Assembly (NCBI RefSeq): GCF_007301515.1 | Contig: NZ_CP041666.1 | Span: 3,162,001 to 3,226,000, forward strand | DNA length: 64,000 nucleotides | DNA from: Radiobacillus deserti | GTDB taxonomy: Bacteria > Bacillota > Bacilli > Bacillales > Amphibacillaceae | Direction of reading: 5' to 3' | In this document: piece after piece, positions 25,307-33,433 of the stretch | Position numbering within the stretch: position 1 is the stretch's first letter | How the letters are laid out: each line of letters starts with the position of its first letter | The notes under the pieces: model-generated | What the model saw: only the letters and a program-made list of their open reading frames with translations | The model's database searches: none | What the model was told of the DNA's origin: nothing | Translations under genes and position numbers: made by a program

Positions 25307-25924
25307 CTATTTCAAAGCATTTGCTGTTTGAATGGTTAATTGCCTGGGTTTATTTGGAACCTCATGATGGTGACGACATCTAGGCTCATACGATTCAGAT
25401 GCACCTACTAAAATAATTGGATCGTCATAGGATGCAGGTTTTCCATTAATTAATCGCTGTGTTCTACTTGCAGGTGACCCACATACTGGGCAAATAGCAT
25501 TTAACTTCGTTACCGATTCACTTAAAGCCATTAATTTTGGCATTGGACCAAACGGTTCTCCACGGAAATCTGAATCTAATCCTGCCGCTATAACGCGATA
25601 ACCGGAGTCCGCTAATTGATCAACAATATTCACAATCTTTTCATCAAAAAATTGCACTTCATCGATTCCAATTACATCAATTGTTTCATCAATGTGTTCC
25701 AAAATCTCTTCTGATGAATGGACCGGTACCGCTAGGATTGCATTCCCATTGTGAGATACAACAGACTCTTCCGAATAACGGCTATCAATCGCTGGCTTGA
25801 ATACTTTTACTGATAATTTTCCGTATGTAGCACGGCGGATGCGACGAATCAACTCCTCAGATTTTCCCGAGAACATACTTCCACAAATAATTTCTACCCA
25901 TCCACTTTGTTTCATAACATACAC
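25307..25924 (-). CDS. tdk: Thymidine kinase
   Basis: Phosphorylates thymidine with ATP in nucleoside salvage. P-loop GSMFSGKSEE near residues 15-24, catalytic Glu in IGIDEVQFFD, and the zinc lasso with CPVCGS and the CRHHHEVP tail. 205 residues. The GTG at 25922-25924 follows GAGAGG and gives MYVMKQSGWVE, matching B. subtilis Tdk. Confidence 0.96.
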   Translation of the reverse strand: MYVMKQSGWVEIICGSMFSGKSEELIRRIRRATYGKLSVKVFKPAIDSRYSEESVVSHNGNAILAVPVHSSEEILEHIDETIDVIGIDEVQFFDEKIVNIVDQLADSGYRVIAAGLDSDFRGEPFGPMPKLMALSESVTKLNAICPVCGSPASRTQRLINGKPASYDDPIILVGASESYEPRCRHHHEVPNKPRQLTIQTANALK

Positions 25925-26178
25925 GTTTGGGCCTCTCCCTTCATTCGTACAAGCTTTATCTTTTTTACGGGGATCCCCCTCGTTTAGTAAAGAGTACTTG
26001 GCAAAGCCAAGTCTTATCTATTTTCTTACCCCTGACCTCAGCGGCGAAATATCTCTCACGCCGGAAGGGCATTCTTCTAATAGAAGAAAAAAATAACTAT
26101 CTCTACTCTATACTTTTCACCCTCTATTTTCTACCTGTTTCTACATATTTTTTATAGAAATAACTGGTTTTTGAGCGT
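25925..26178 (-). other. tdk upstream region
   Basis: No gene is seen in these 254 bases. A perfect 7-bp hairpin, ACTTGGC with its complement and an AAA loop, is at 25996-26012. Less regular GC-rich stems lie at 26038-26063. No standard riboswitch was recognised. Confidence 0.4.
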
Positions 26179-26217
26179 AAAAAAACAGGCAACAGTATCG
26201 AAAAGGTTGCCTGTTTT
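26179..26217 (-). terminator. Rho-independent terminator of rpmE
   Basis: A 12-bp perfect stem, AAAACAGGCAAC on the minus strand, followed by seven T residues. Confidence 0.88.
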
Positions 26218-26267
26218 ACTATCTGTAGCAGCTGGCCATTAACCGAGTATTCCGGATAATCCAGTGA

Positions 26268-26513
26268 TTAGCTAAGATTATATTTTTTCTTAAAGCGATC
26301 CACACGGCCACCAGCTGTATCAGCTTTTTGTTTGCCTGTGTAGAAAGGATGTGAAGCCGAACTAATTTCAACACGGATCAATGGGTAAGTGTTGCCATCT
26401 TCCCACTCGATCGTTTCTTCAGAGGTCTTAGTAGAACCACTTAGAAACTTGAAATCAGAGCTTGTATCAAGGAATACTACTTTTTTGTATTCTGGATGAA
26501 TTCCTTCTCTCAT
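26268..26513 (-). CDS. rpmE2: Ribosomal protein L31, type B (zinc-free form)
   Basis: An 81-residue protein of the 50S subunit. The family ends are clear: MREGIHPEYKKVVF at the start and HPFYTGKQKADTAGGRVDRF at the end. It has no cysteine at all and carries the extra WEDGNTYP segment of type B L31, whereas the gene at this rho-tdk position in B. subtilis encodes the zinc-binding type. It has its own strong promoter and a structured leader. No Zur box is visible. Confidence 0.93.
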   Translation of the reverse strand: MREGIHPEYKKVVFLDTSSDFKFLSGSTKTSEETIEWEDGNTYPLIRVEISSASHPFYTGKQKADTAGGRVDRFKKKYNLS

Positions 26514-26535
26514 TTCTTTCCACTCCTTTTGCCCT

Positions 26536-26630
26536 GAATCCCTAGGAAACAGAGTTATTATAGAGCTACTTTTGGTAGCTAGAGAGTACTCTCTAAAGCT
26601 TTAGGTAAACCTAAAGTTTCGCGAAGGTAT
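26536..26630 (-). promoter_or_regulatory. Structured leader of rpmE
   Basis: The transcript of about 130 nt before rpmE can form three hairpins: ACTTTAGG with its complement (about 26597-26616), the palindrome AGAGAGTACTCTCT (26581-26594), and AGCTAC with GTAGCT (26563-26580 region). L31 leaders that bind the protein are known in Firmicutes; whether this one belongs to that class is not established. Confidence 0.4.
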
Positions 26631-26648
26631 TTAAACTCACATAGAGAG

Positions 26649-26677
26649 ATTATAACAATGATAAAAAGGCTTTGCAA
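26649..26677 (-). promoter_or_regulatory. Sigma-A promoter of rpmE
   Basis: TTGCAA (26672-26677) and TATAAT (26649-26654) with a 17-bp spacer on the minus strand, beginning just after the rho stop. Confidence 0.75.
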
Positions 26678-26694
26678 GGTTATTCCTTATTCTT

Positions 26695-27981
26695 TCAGGA
26701 TTTTCTAGCTGTTCCTTTACGTTTCATTTCTTCTTCTACTTTTTGAATGAATTCTTCATTATTTTTCGTTGAACGAAGCTTCTTGAAGAAACGTTCGATG
26801 AACTCTTGAGAGTCCTGCATCGATTTACGTAACGTCCATGCCATTTCCAGATGGTCTTTCGGAAGTAAAAGTTCTTCTTTTCTCGTACCAGAGCGCAATA
26901 CATCGATAGCTGGGAAGATTCGACGTTGAGCCAGATTACGATCTAGGTGTAATTCCATATTACCTGTACCCTTGAATTCTTCATAGATTACGTCATCCAT
27001 ACGAGAGCCTGTCTCTACTAATGCGGTTGCAAGAATCGTGAGACTTCCACCTTCCTCAATGTTACGCGCTGCACCAAAGAAACGCTTAGGACGGTGAAAC
27101 GCCGCTGGGTCAATCCCTCCAGATAAGGTTCTACCACTCGGTGGAATAACTAGATTATAAGCACGCGCCAAACGCGTAATACTATCCATCAAAATAATGA
27201 CGTCTTTTTTATGCTCCACCAAACGCATCGCACGTTCCAATACAAGTTCCGAAACCTTAATATGATTTTCTGGAACCTCATCAAAGGTAGAACTTACCAC
27301 GTCTACGTCAGGGTGAACAGAACGTTCAATGTCGGTTACCTCTTCCGGGCGTTCATCTACTAGTAAAATGATTAATTTCGCTTCAGGATGATTGATGGAA
27401 ATACTATTTGCAATTTGTTTTAAAAGCATTGTTTTTCCGGCCTTTGGTGGTGCTACGATGAGCCCACGCTGCCCATAACCAACAGGAGATAACAAATCGA
27501 TAATACGTGTAGAAATGTTTTTTGTATCTGTTTCTAATCGCATTAAACGATCTGGATAGAGAGGGGTTAATGCTGGAAAGTGAACACGTTCCTTTGCAAT
27601 CTCTGGATTTTCTCCGTTAACTAGGTCTACGTGTAATAGACCATAGTATCGTTCATTTTCTTTTGGAGGACGAACTTTACCAGATACCTTGTCCCCATTA
27701 CGAAGATCAAAACGTCTAATTTGGGATGCAGATATGTAAATATCTTCAGCACTTGGAGAATAGTTAATCGGACGTAAGAAACCGAAGCCTTCCGATTGGA
27801 TAATTTCCAAAATTCCATCCATAAATAAAAACCCGTCTTTTTCTGCTTGCGCCTTTAGAATCGCAAATATAAGTTCTTTCTTCGTTAGCTTTGCATAATA
27901 GGAAACTTTAAATTCCCTTGCCTTGGCATACAATTCCTTTAATGTAAATGTTTCCAACTGGGAAATCGTTAATTCTGCCAC
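26695..27981 (-). CDS. rho: Transcription termination factor Rho
   Basis: Hexameric RNA helicase that ends transcription. N-terminal helix bundle, then the cold-shock-like RNA-binding domain (GFGFLRPINYSPSAEDIYIS), Walker A in APPKAGKTMLL, Walker B ILMDSITRLARAYN, and the R-loop. The GTG at 27979-27981 gives VAELTISQLE and 428 residues, the usual length. The frame extends to 28053, but those codons are not conserved. The ribosome site is weak. A leader of about 280 nt precedes it. Confidence 0.95.
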   Translation of the reverse strand: MAELTISQLETFTLKELYAKAREFKVSYYAKLTKKELIFAILKAQAEKDGFLFMDGILEIIQSEGFGFLRPINYSPSAEDIYISASQIRRFDLRNGDKVSGKVRPPKENERYYGLLHVDLVNGENPEIAKERVHFPALTPLYPDRLMRLETDTKNISTRIIDLLSPVGYGQRGLIVAPPKAGKTMLLKQIANSISINHPEAKLIILLVDERPEEVTDIERSVHPDVDVVSSTFDEVPENHIKVSELVLERAMRLVEHKKDVIILMDSITRLARAYNLVIPPSGRTLSGGIDPAAFHRPKRFFGAARNIEEGGSLTILATALVETGSRMDDVIYEEFKGTGNMELHLDRNLAQRRIFPAIDVLRSGTRKEELLLPKDHLEMAWTLRKSMQDSQEFIERFFKKLRSTKNNEEFIQKVEEEMKRKGTARKS

Positions 27982-28415
27982 AAAATCACCACACCATATT
28001 AAATTTATTAGTTTTTTGCACCGTCTGGTTTTGGATGTATCACCTTTGGTCATGCTTCCGTACGAATGTCTCTAAAATTGTCCAAACGCTTGTTAAAGGT
28101 GAATGCACTTCCTGAAATGAAGTCTCTTTTGGCTTGATTCTTGATTGGGAAGTAATCTTATCTATGAAATCAGATACCAAGAAGATTTGGAAGGAAAGCA
28201 TAAATGCTTGAAGTTTGTGATGTTATAACTGTTCACTAAATTTCATATAATTAAACCTACTCAATAGTACCTTTTTCACGACTATTAATCAACTGAAATT
28301 TTATAATTGTCATAATATCGCTTTAATCTACAAATTTCGGATGGCTTTCTAGTAGATAGAAATGGGTTAGAAGAATCTATTCAAGACAAGTTCTTTTTTC
28401 TCTGTTGATGAAAAG
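27982..28415 (-). other. Long rho leader and upstream spacer
   Basis: No coding frame was accepted in these 434 bases. A promoter is at 28264-28292, giving a transcript leader of roughly 280 nt. In B. subtilis rho is known to be autoregulated by Rho-dependent termination in its leader; the length here is compatible. Confidence 0.5.
28264..28292 (-). promoter_or_regulatory. Sigma-A promoter of rho
   Basis: TTGATT (28287-28292) and TACTAT (28264-28269) with a 17-bp spacer on the minus strand. Confidence 0.6.
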
Positions 28416-28446
28416 AAAAACAGGAAGTAGGATTCTTCCTGTTTTT
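28416..28446 (-). terminator. Terminator of glpX
   Basis: A 12-bp stem, AAAAACAGGAAG with its complement, around a 7-base loop, followed on the minus strand by T-rich sequence. Confidence 0.8.
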
Positions 28447-28453
28447 TAAACTG

Positions 28454-29419
28454 TTATTTCATAACGAGATTTGGCTTTTTCTCTAAGCTATGTTCTCCGT
28501 CAATAAACCGAACCGTACCACTTTTGGCTCGCATAACGACCGTTTGGGTTAATGCTTTAGACCCTTTAAATTGAACGCCCTTCAGCAATTCCCCATCGGT
28601 AACACCTGTTGCTGCGAATATGGCATCATCGCCACCACAAAAATCATCCATATGTAGTACTTTTTCGAAATCGGTTATCCCCATTTTTGCACAACGTTCT
28701 TTTTCTTCATCTGTTTTCGGTACAAGTTTGCCTTGCATTTCGCCGCCTAAGCACTTTAAAGCGACCGCTGCAAGTACTCCTTCCGGTGCGCCTCCGATTC
28801 CGAAAAGGATGTCCACACCAGTATCATCAAAAGCCGTATTCATAGCTGCTGCTACATCGCCATCCTGAATTAAACGAATACGGGCACCAGCTGCACGGAT
28901 GTCTTCAATTAATTGTTGATGACGAGGTTTGTTTAATACGACGGCAACTACATCTTCTATTTGTTTATTTTTGGCTTTTGCTACGGCACGCAAGTTATCC
29001 AAAACAGGAGCGTTAATGTCTACTTTTCCGACAGCTGCAGGACCGACCGCTAATTTGTCCATATACATATCCGGCGCGTGAAGAAGCTTACCACGATCCG
29101 CAATGGCAATAACCGCCAAAGCATTCCAGGTTCCCAGTGCAACGATATTCGTTCCTTCCAGTGGGTCAACTGCCACATCCACCTCTGGACCGTCACCGGT
29201 TCCAAGCTTCTCACCAATGTATAGCATTGGCGCTTCGTCCATTTCTCCTTCGCCAATTACTACTCTTCCACGCATCGGGATCGTATCAAACACGTCTCTC
29301 ATCGCAGTCGTCGCTGCATCGTCTGCTTCATCCTTTTTGCCACGTCCCATCCAACGGGCAGATGATAGTGCAGCTGCCTCTGTTACACGAACTAACTCCA
29401 TTGATAAACTTCTTTCCAT
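28454..29419 (-). CDS. glpX: Fructose-1,6-bisphosphatase class II
   Basis: Hydrolyses fructose 1,6-bisphosphate in gluconeogenesis. The GlpX motifs GEGEMDEAPML, the metal-binding VAVDPLEGTN and GIGGAPEGVLAAVALKCLGG are present. 321 residues from the ATG at 29417-29419, which follows GGAGGAG; this equals the B. subtilis paralogue. It lies between murAB and rho as in B. subtilis (ywjI). Confidence 0.95.
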   Translation of the reverse strand: MERSLSMELVRVTEAAALSSARWMGRGKKDEADDAATTAMRDVFDTIPMRGRVVIGEGEMDEAPMLYIGEKLGTGDGPEVDVAVDPLEGTNIVALGTWNALAVIAIADRGKLLHAPDMYMDKLAVGPAAVGKVDINAPVLDNLRAVAKAKNKQIEDVVAVVLNKPRHQQLIEDIRAAGARIRLIQDGDVAAAMNTAFDDTGVDILFGIGGAPEGVLAAVALKCLGGEMQGKLVPKTDEEKERCAKMGITDFEKVLHMDDFCGGDDAIFAATGVTDGELLKGVQFKGSKALTQTVVMRAKSGTVRFIDGEHSLEKKPNLVMK

Positions 29420-29511
29420 GGTATCTCCTCCAAATGTAGTACTCCTCATCTCCCATGGAATTAAGAAAATTGCCTTCGCCGCTGTTAATGGCGTTTTTTA
29501 AACATAACGGA

Positions 29512-29547
29512 AGCTTAATACTCCTCTCCTACAAAGAGTATTAAGCT
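29512..29547 (-). terminator. Stem-loop after murAB
   Basis: A perfect 12-bp inverted repeat, AGCTTAATACTC with its complement, 13 bases past the murAB stop. The following sequence is not T-rich, so termination strength is uncertain. Confidence 0.55.
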
Positions 29548-29559
29548 ATAATTCTGTCT

Positions 29560-30846
29560 TTATGAATTTTGGAATTGCTCGATTTCTGATTCAGACATTT
29601 CTTCGCGCCATATATTGGCACCTAATGATGTAAGCTTCTCAACAATATTTTCATACCCTCTATCTATATGCTCAAGGCCCGTAATCTCGGTAATACCGTC
29701 CGCCATTAAACCAGCAACAATAAGTGCAGCACCAGCGCGTAAGTCACTCGCTTTCACTTTGGCACCTTCGAGTTGAACAGGTCCACTCACAATAGCGGAA
29801 CCGCCTTCCACTTTAATCTTTGCATTCATCCGTCTTAACTCATCAATATGCTTAAAACGAGCTTGATAAATGGTATCTGTTACTACACCTGTCCCTGTTG
29901 CCCTTGTTAATAGGGATGTAAATGGCTGCTGCAAATCGGTTGGAAAACCAGGGTGTACGAGTGTTTTAATATCCACACTCTTCACTTCCTTACCTGGTTG
30001 GATGAGCAATTGCTCTTCCCCTTCTTCAATGGACACACCCATTTCCCTTAGCTTAGCTAATAAGGATTCCAAGTGTTGTGGAATGACATTGTCAATTAGC
30101 ACCTTTTCTCCTTGGGCAGCTGCTAAGATTGTATAAGTACCTGCTTCTATACGATCAGGAATAATCGTATGCATGCATCCTGTCAGTTGATCTACACCTT
30201 CAATTCGAATCACATCTGTACCGGCACCTTTAATTTTAGCGCCCATGCTTGTCAGCAATGTAGCAACATCAATAATTTCTGGCTCTTTTGCAGCATTTTC
30301 AATCACTGTTTTCCCTTTAGCTTTTACTGCTGCGAGCATAATGTTTATTGTAGCACCGACACTCACAACATCTAGATAAATTCGAGCTCCGCGTAATTCG
30401 TCAGCTCGTAAGTAAATTGCACCTTGTTCATTCGTCACCTTAGCACCTAACGCCTCGAACCCCTTAATATGTTGGTCGATTGGTCTTGGCCCTAGGTGAC
30501 ATCCTCCAGGCAATCCAATTACGGCCTTTTTAAAGCGACCAAGCATTGCGCCCATAAAATAGTAGGATGCACGTAGCTTCTTCACCTTGCCATTTGGCAA
30601 TGGCATGGAGGTCATGTTGGAAGGATCAATATGGATGGTTTGTCCTCTCCAATCAATAGTACCTCCAATTTCCTCTAGTAAATGTCCTAACGTGTCTACA
30701 TCTGAAATTTTAGGTAGGCCTTCAATGATAACCTTTGAATCGGCTAATATAGCAGCTGGTAGTAAAGCTACTGCACTATTCTTCGCTCCGCTAATTCGTA
30801 CCTTACCATTTAAAGGCCTTCCACCTTCTACTAGTATTTTCTGCAC
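29560..30846 (-). CDS. murAB: UDP-N-acetylglucosamine 1-carboxyvinyltransferase
   Basis: First committed step of peptidoglycan synthesis, transferring enolpyruvate from PEP to UDP-GlcNAc; the target of fosfomycin. Catalytic Cys116 lies in GLPGGCHLGPRP, so fosfomycin binding is expected to be possible. Lys22 and Asn23 (SGAKNSA) are present. 428 residues. GTG at 30844-30846 behind GAGGAG. The neighbourhood fba-tal-murAB-glpX-rho identifies it as the second Firmicutes MurA (MurAB/MurZ) rather than the atp-linked MurAA. Confidence 0.95.
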   Translation of the reverse strand: MQKILVEGGRPLNGKVRISGAKNSAVALLPAAILADSKVIIEGLPKISDVDTLGHLLEEIGGTIDWRGQTIHIDPSNMTSMPLPNGKVKKLRASYYFMGAMLGRFKKAVIGLPGGCHLGPRPIDQHIKGFEALGAKVTNEQGAIYLRADELRGARIYLDVVSVGATINIMLAAVKAKGKTVIENAAKEPEIIDVATLLTSMGAKIKGAGTDVIRIEGVDQLTGCMHTIIPDRIEAGTYTILAAAQGEKVLIDNVIPQHLESLLAKLREMGVSIEEGEEQLLIQPGKEVKSVDIKTLVHPGFPTDLQQPFTSLLTRATGTGVVTDTIYQARFKHIDELRRMNAKIKVEGGSAIVSGPVQLEGAKVKASDLRAGAALIVAGLMADGITEITGLEHIDRGYENIVEKLTSLGANIWREEMSESEIEQFQNS

Positions 30847-30966
30847 ATCTAGAACTCCTCACTTTACGAGTCCATTCATTATAAACCTACTGAGTACACT
30901 GAACGAACTCTTAGGCTAAATCCTCAAGATTTGCACTTAGTTTACACAAATTTACCAAAATCATAC

Positions 30967-31608
30967 TTACTTTTCTTTATTCCAATCAGCGAGAAATTTT
31001 TCGATTCCTTGGTCTGTTAAAGGATGCTTGACTAGTTGTGCTAACACCTTAAATGGAACGGTTGCAATATGAGCACCGAATAACGCAGCATCTGTTACGT
31101 GAAGTGGATGTCGAATGGAAGCTGCAATTATTTCCGTTTCAATGCCATGACGGTCAAATATATCCGCAATAGTAGAAATAAGTTCTAAACCATTTTGACC
31201 AATATCATCTAATCTTCCTAAAAAAGGAGACACATATGTAGCACCAGCACGAGCAGCAAGCAAAGCTTGATTCGCATTGAAAATAAGTGTTACATTCGTT
31301 TTTATATTTAGGTCTGAAAAAGCTTTTACAGCTTTTAATCCTTCTAATGTCATCGGTACTTTCACCGTAATGTTAGGAGCAATTGCGGCCAATTCCTTTC
31401 CTTCCTCAATCATACCTTCTGCATCCTCTGAAATTACTTCGGCGCTAACAGAACCTGAAACCACTTCGGTAATTTCTCTCAAACGGTCGTGGAAGGATAC
31501 TCCTTCTTTTGCAACAAGGCTTGGATTCGTCGTTACACCAGCTAAAATACCTAGTGCATTTGCTTCTTTGATTTCCTCAATGTTCGCCGTATCAATGAAA
31601 AACTTCAT
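30967..31608 (-). CDS. tal: Transaldolase (fructose-6-phosphate aldolase-like family)
   Basis: Small Ywjh-type transaldolase that moves a dihydroxyacetone unit in the pentose phosphate pathway. The start FFIDTANIEEI, the Schiff-base lysine in ITVKVPMT and the segment NVTLIFNANQALLAARAGA are conserved. 213 residues from the ATG at 31606-31608, after GGGGATGGGAG. A longer frame to 31665 has no separate support. Confidence 0.93.
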   Translation of the reverse strand: MKFFIDTANIEEIKEANALGILAGVTTNPSLVAKEGVSFHDRLREITEVVSGSVSAEVISEDAEGMIEEGKELAAIAPNITVKVPMTLEGLKAVKAFSDLNIKTNVTLIFNANQALLAARAGATYVSPFLGRLDDIGQNGLELISTIADIFDRHGIETEIIAASIRHPLHVTDAALFGAHIATVPFKVLAQLVKHPLTDQGIEKFLADWNKEK

Positions 31609-31715
31609 ATCTCCCATCCCCTTTTTTATAGTTAAGGACTTAGAAAGCGTATTGTGCAAAACCATCGAAGCTACCCTTAGAGAGCTTCCATCATCCCTTC
31701 TTGCTTATACGTATG

Positions 31716-31743
31716 AAAAGGAAACTGCCAGAAGGCAGCTTCC
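31716..31743 (-). terminator. Terminator of fba
   Basis: A 10-bp stem, GGAAGCTGCC with GGCAGTTTCC (one G-T pair), a 4-base loop and a TTTTC tail on the minus strand. Confidence 0.75.
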
Positions 31744-31753
31744 TATTATCCGA

Positions 31754-32614
31754 TTATTTTGCTTGACCAGAAGAACCGAATTCGCGCATTTTTCCAATTA
31801 CTGTTTCTTTAATTGCATCACGTGCAGGTCCTAAATATTTACGTGGATCATATTGATCCGGTTGCTCTGCTAATACCTCACGAACTCTTTTCGTCTGAGA
31901 AATTTGGTTCTCTGTGTTTACATTTACTTTAGATGTACCATAAGAAATTGCTCGTTTAATATCGTGAGTTGGAATTCCTGTTCCACCGTGAAGTACTAGT
32001 GGCACACCAGTTGCAGCACCGATTTCTTCCATTTCTTTGAAGCCAAGATTTGGTTCCCCTTTATAAGGACCGTGAACAGAACCCAAAGCTGGAGCTAAAC
32101 AATCAATTCCAGTACGTTCAACAAGTTCTTGACATTCTTTCGGGTCTGCATAGATCACGCCATCTGCGATAACATCATCTTCTTGACCACCTACTGTTCC
32201 AAGTTCTGCTTCAACAGAAACACCATGGAAATGAGCAAGTTCTACTACTTTAGATGTAACCGCAATATTTTCTTCAAATGGATCATGAGAAGCATCAATC
32301 ATTACAGAAGTAAATCCAGCATGGATGGCTTTCGCACACGCTTCAAAGCTAGATCCGTGGTCTAAATGGATTGCTACAGGAACAGTCGTACCGTATTCTT
32401 CCATTAGAGATTTTACCATAGCTACTACAACTTTATATCCGCCCATATATCTTCCAGCGCCTTCAGAGACACCTAAAATAACAGGAGATTTTTCCTCTTC
32501 TGCAGCTTGCAGAATTGCTTGAACGTATTCAAGGTTATTAATATTGAATTGCCCAACTGCATAGCTATTTTCTTTCGCATTGATTAGCATTTCTTTCATG
32601 GATACTAATGGCAT
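31754..32614 (-). CDS. fba: Class II fructose-bisphosphate aldolase
   Basis: Zinc-dependent glycolytic aldolase cleaving fructose 1,6-bisphosphate. The signature LDHGSSFEACAKAIHAGFTSVMID carries the catalytic Asp and a zinc His; LHGGTGIP provides another ligand. 286 residues from the ATG at 32612-32614, behind AAGGAGG. The frame continues upstream to 32674 without a ribosome site. Confidence 0.96.
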   Translation of the reverse strand: MPLVSMKEMLINAKENSYAVGQFNINNLEYVQAILQAAEEEKSPVILGVSEGAGRYMGGYKVVVAMVKSLMEEYGTTVPVAIHLDHGSSFEACAKAIHAGFTSVMIDASHDPFEENIAVTSKVVELAHFHGVSVEAELGTVGGQEDDVIADGVIYADPKECQELVERTGIDCLAPALGSVHGPYKGEPNLGFKEMEEIGAATGVPLVLHGGTGIPTHDIKRAISYGTSKVNVNTENQISQTKRVREVLAEQPDQYDPRKYLGPARDAIKETVIGKMREFGSSGQAK

Positions 32615-32801
32615 TGTATTTCCTCCTTGTGGATAATATGCAGAAATGATAACAAACAATAACCAGTCATTCATGTTTGATTGGATACATTATAAGAATA
32701 CCAACTTGACCGTGAAGGTGCAACAAACAACATCTCAATATGTTATTTTTTTCACAATGTAGAACTGGTCTATTTTATTAGTATCTACAATCGTGATTTC
32801 G

Positions 32802-33170
32802 TTATGATCTTTCCTTCAACAAACGATTGATATGATCTCTTGCTTCTTCGACGTTAAATGGTTTTGCAAAGACCTCTTTAACGTTTTCGAATCGTTCTTT
32901 ATGTACCATTGCTTCTTCCACTAATCCACTCATCATAATAGCGGGAATAATTTGTCCTTGTTCCTCGAGATGGGATAATAAAGTAGGTCCATCCATAATG
33001 GGAAGCTTGTAATCGATAAGCAGTAAATCTGGTCGCTTCCCTTTCATTTTATCTAAAGCTTCCTTTCCGTTCTCAGCTGTCATAACATCATGACCTGCCG
33101 CCTTTACAACCTCCTCTAATAGCAGACGAATTCCCATCTGATCATCCACGATCATTACTGTTTTTTTCAT
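32802..33170 (-). CDS. spo0F: Sporulation phosphorelay response regulator Spo0F
   Basis: Single-domain receiver (122 residues) that takes phosphate from sporulation kinases and passes it to Spo0B. The acidic pocket MIVDDQMGIR, the phosphoacceptor Asp53 in LLIDYKLPIMDG and the conserved Lys in AKPF are present. The position usually Thr-Ala is Ser-Gly here (MMSGLVEE), a divergence from B. subtilis. Location between fba and pyrG matches B. subtilis. ATG at 33168-33170 behind GGGGGG. Confidence 0.92.
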   Translation of the reverse strand: MKKTVMIVDDQMGIRLLLEEVVKAAGHDVMTAENGKEALDKMKGKRPDLLLIDYKLPIMDGPTLLSHLEEQGQIIPAIMMSGLVEEAMVHKERFENVKEVFAKPFNVEEARDHINRLLKERS

Positions 33171-33270
33171 GGTCGATACCCCCCTATTTACTCTCCCACA
33201 ACACTATTTTATTTGAATCTCACTATTGGCAATATTCTATGTAAACTACACAGTTCTAGATAGGATAGAA

Positions 33271-33301
33271 GAATTCCTGCCAACATTAAGCAATTTCCCC
33301 T
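33271..33301 (-). promoter_or_regulatory. Possible sigma-H promoter of spo0F
   Basis: AGGGGAAAT (33293-33301) and CAGGAATTC (33271-33279), 13 bp apart, resemble RNAGGAWWW and RNNGAATWW with one and two mismatches. B. subtilis spo0F uses a sigma-H promoter, which makes this plausible but not proven. Confidence 0.35.
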
Positions 33302-33392
33302 ATTTAATGCAATAAAATGTCATTTGTAGGTATTATTCGCAAATTTCCTGTTGAAAAGAGTTGAGTTCTGAAACATCTTGCTTCTATTTGAA

Positions 33393-33424
33393 AATTAAAA
33401 CCTCACACTTGTTAAGGTGTGAGG
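33393..33424 (-). terminator. Terminator of pyrG
   Basis: Minus-strand stem CCTCACACC with its complement, a 4-base loop, then TTTTAATTTT. It begins ten bases after the pyrG stop. Confidence 0.85.
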
Positions 33425-33433
33425 TACCATTCC

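Noticed and set aside
29103..29501. 132-codon open frame antisense to glpX
   Set aside because: Ser/Pro/Ala-rich shadow of a conserved gene in another frame.
32628..32636. Exact DnaA box TTATCCACA at the fba ribosome site
   Set aside because: Single box with no neighbours; likely chance.
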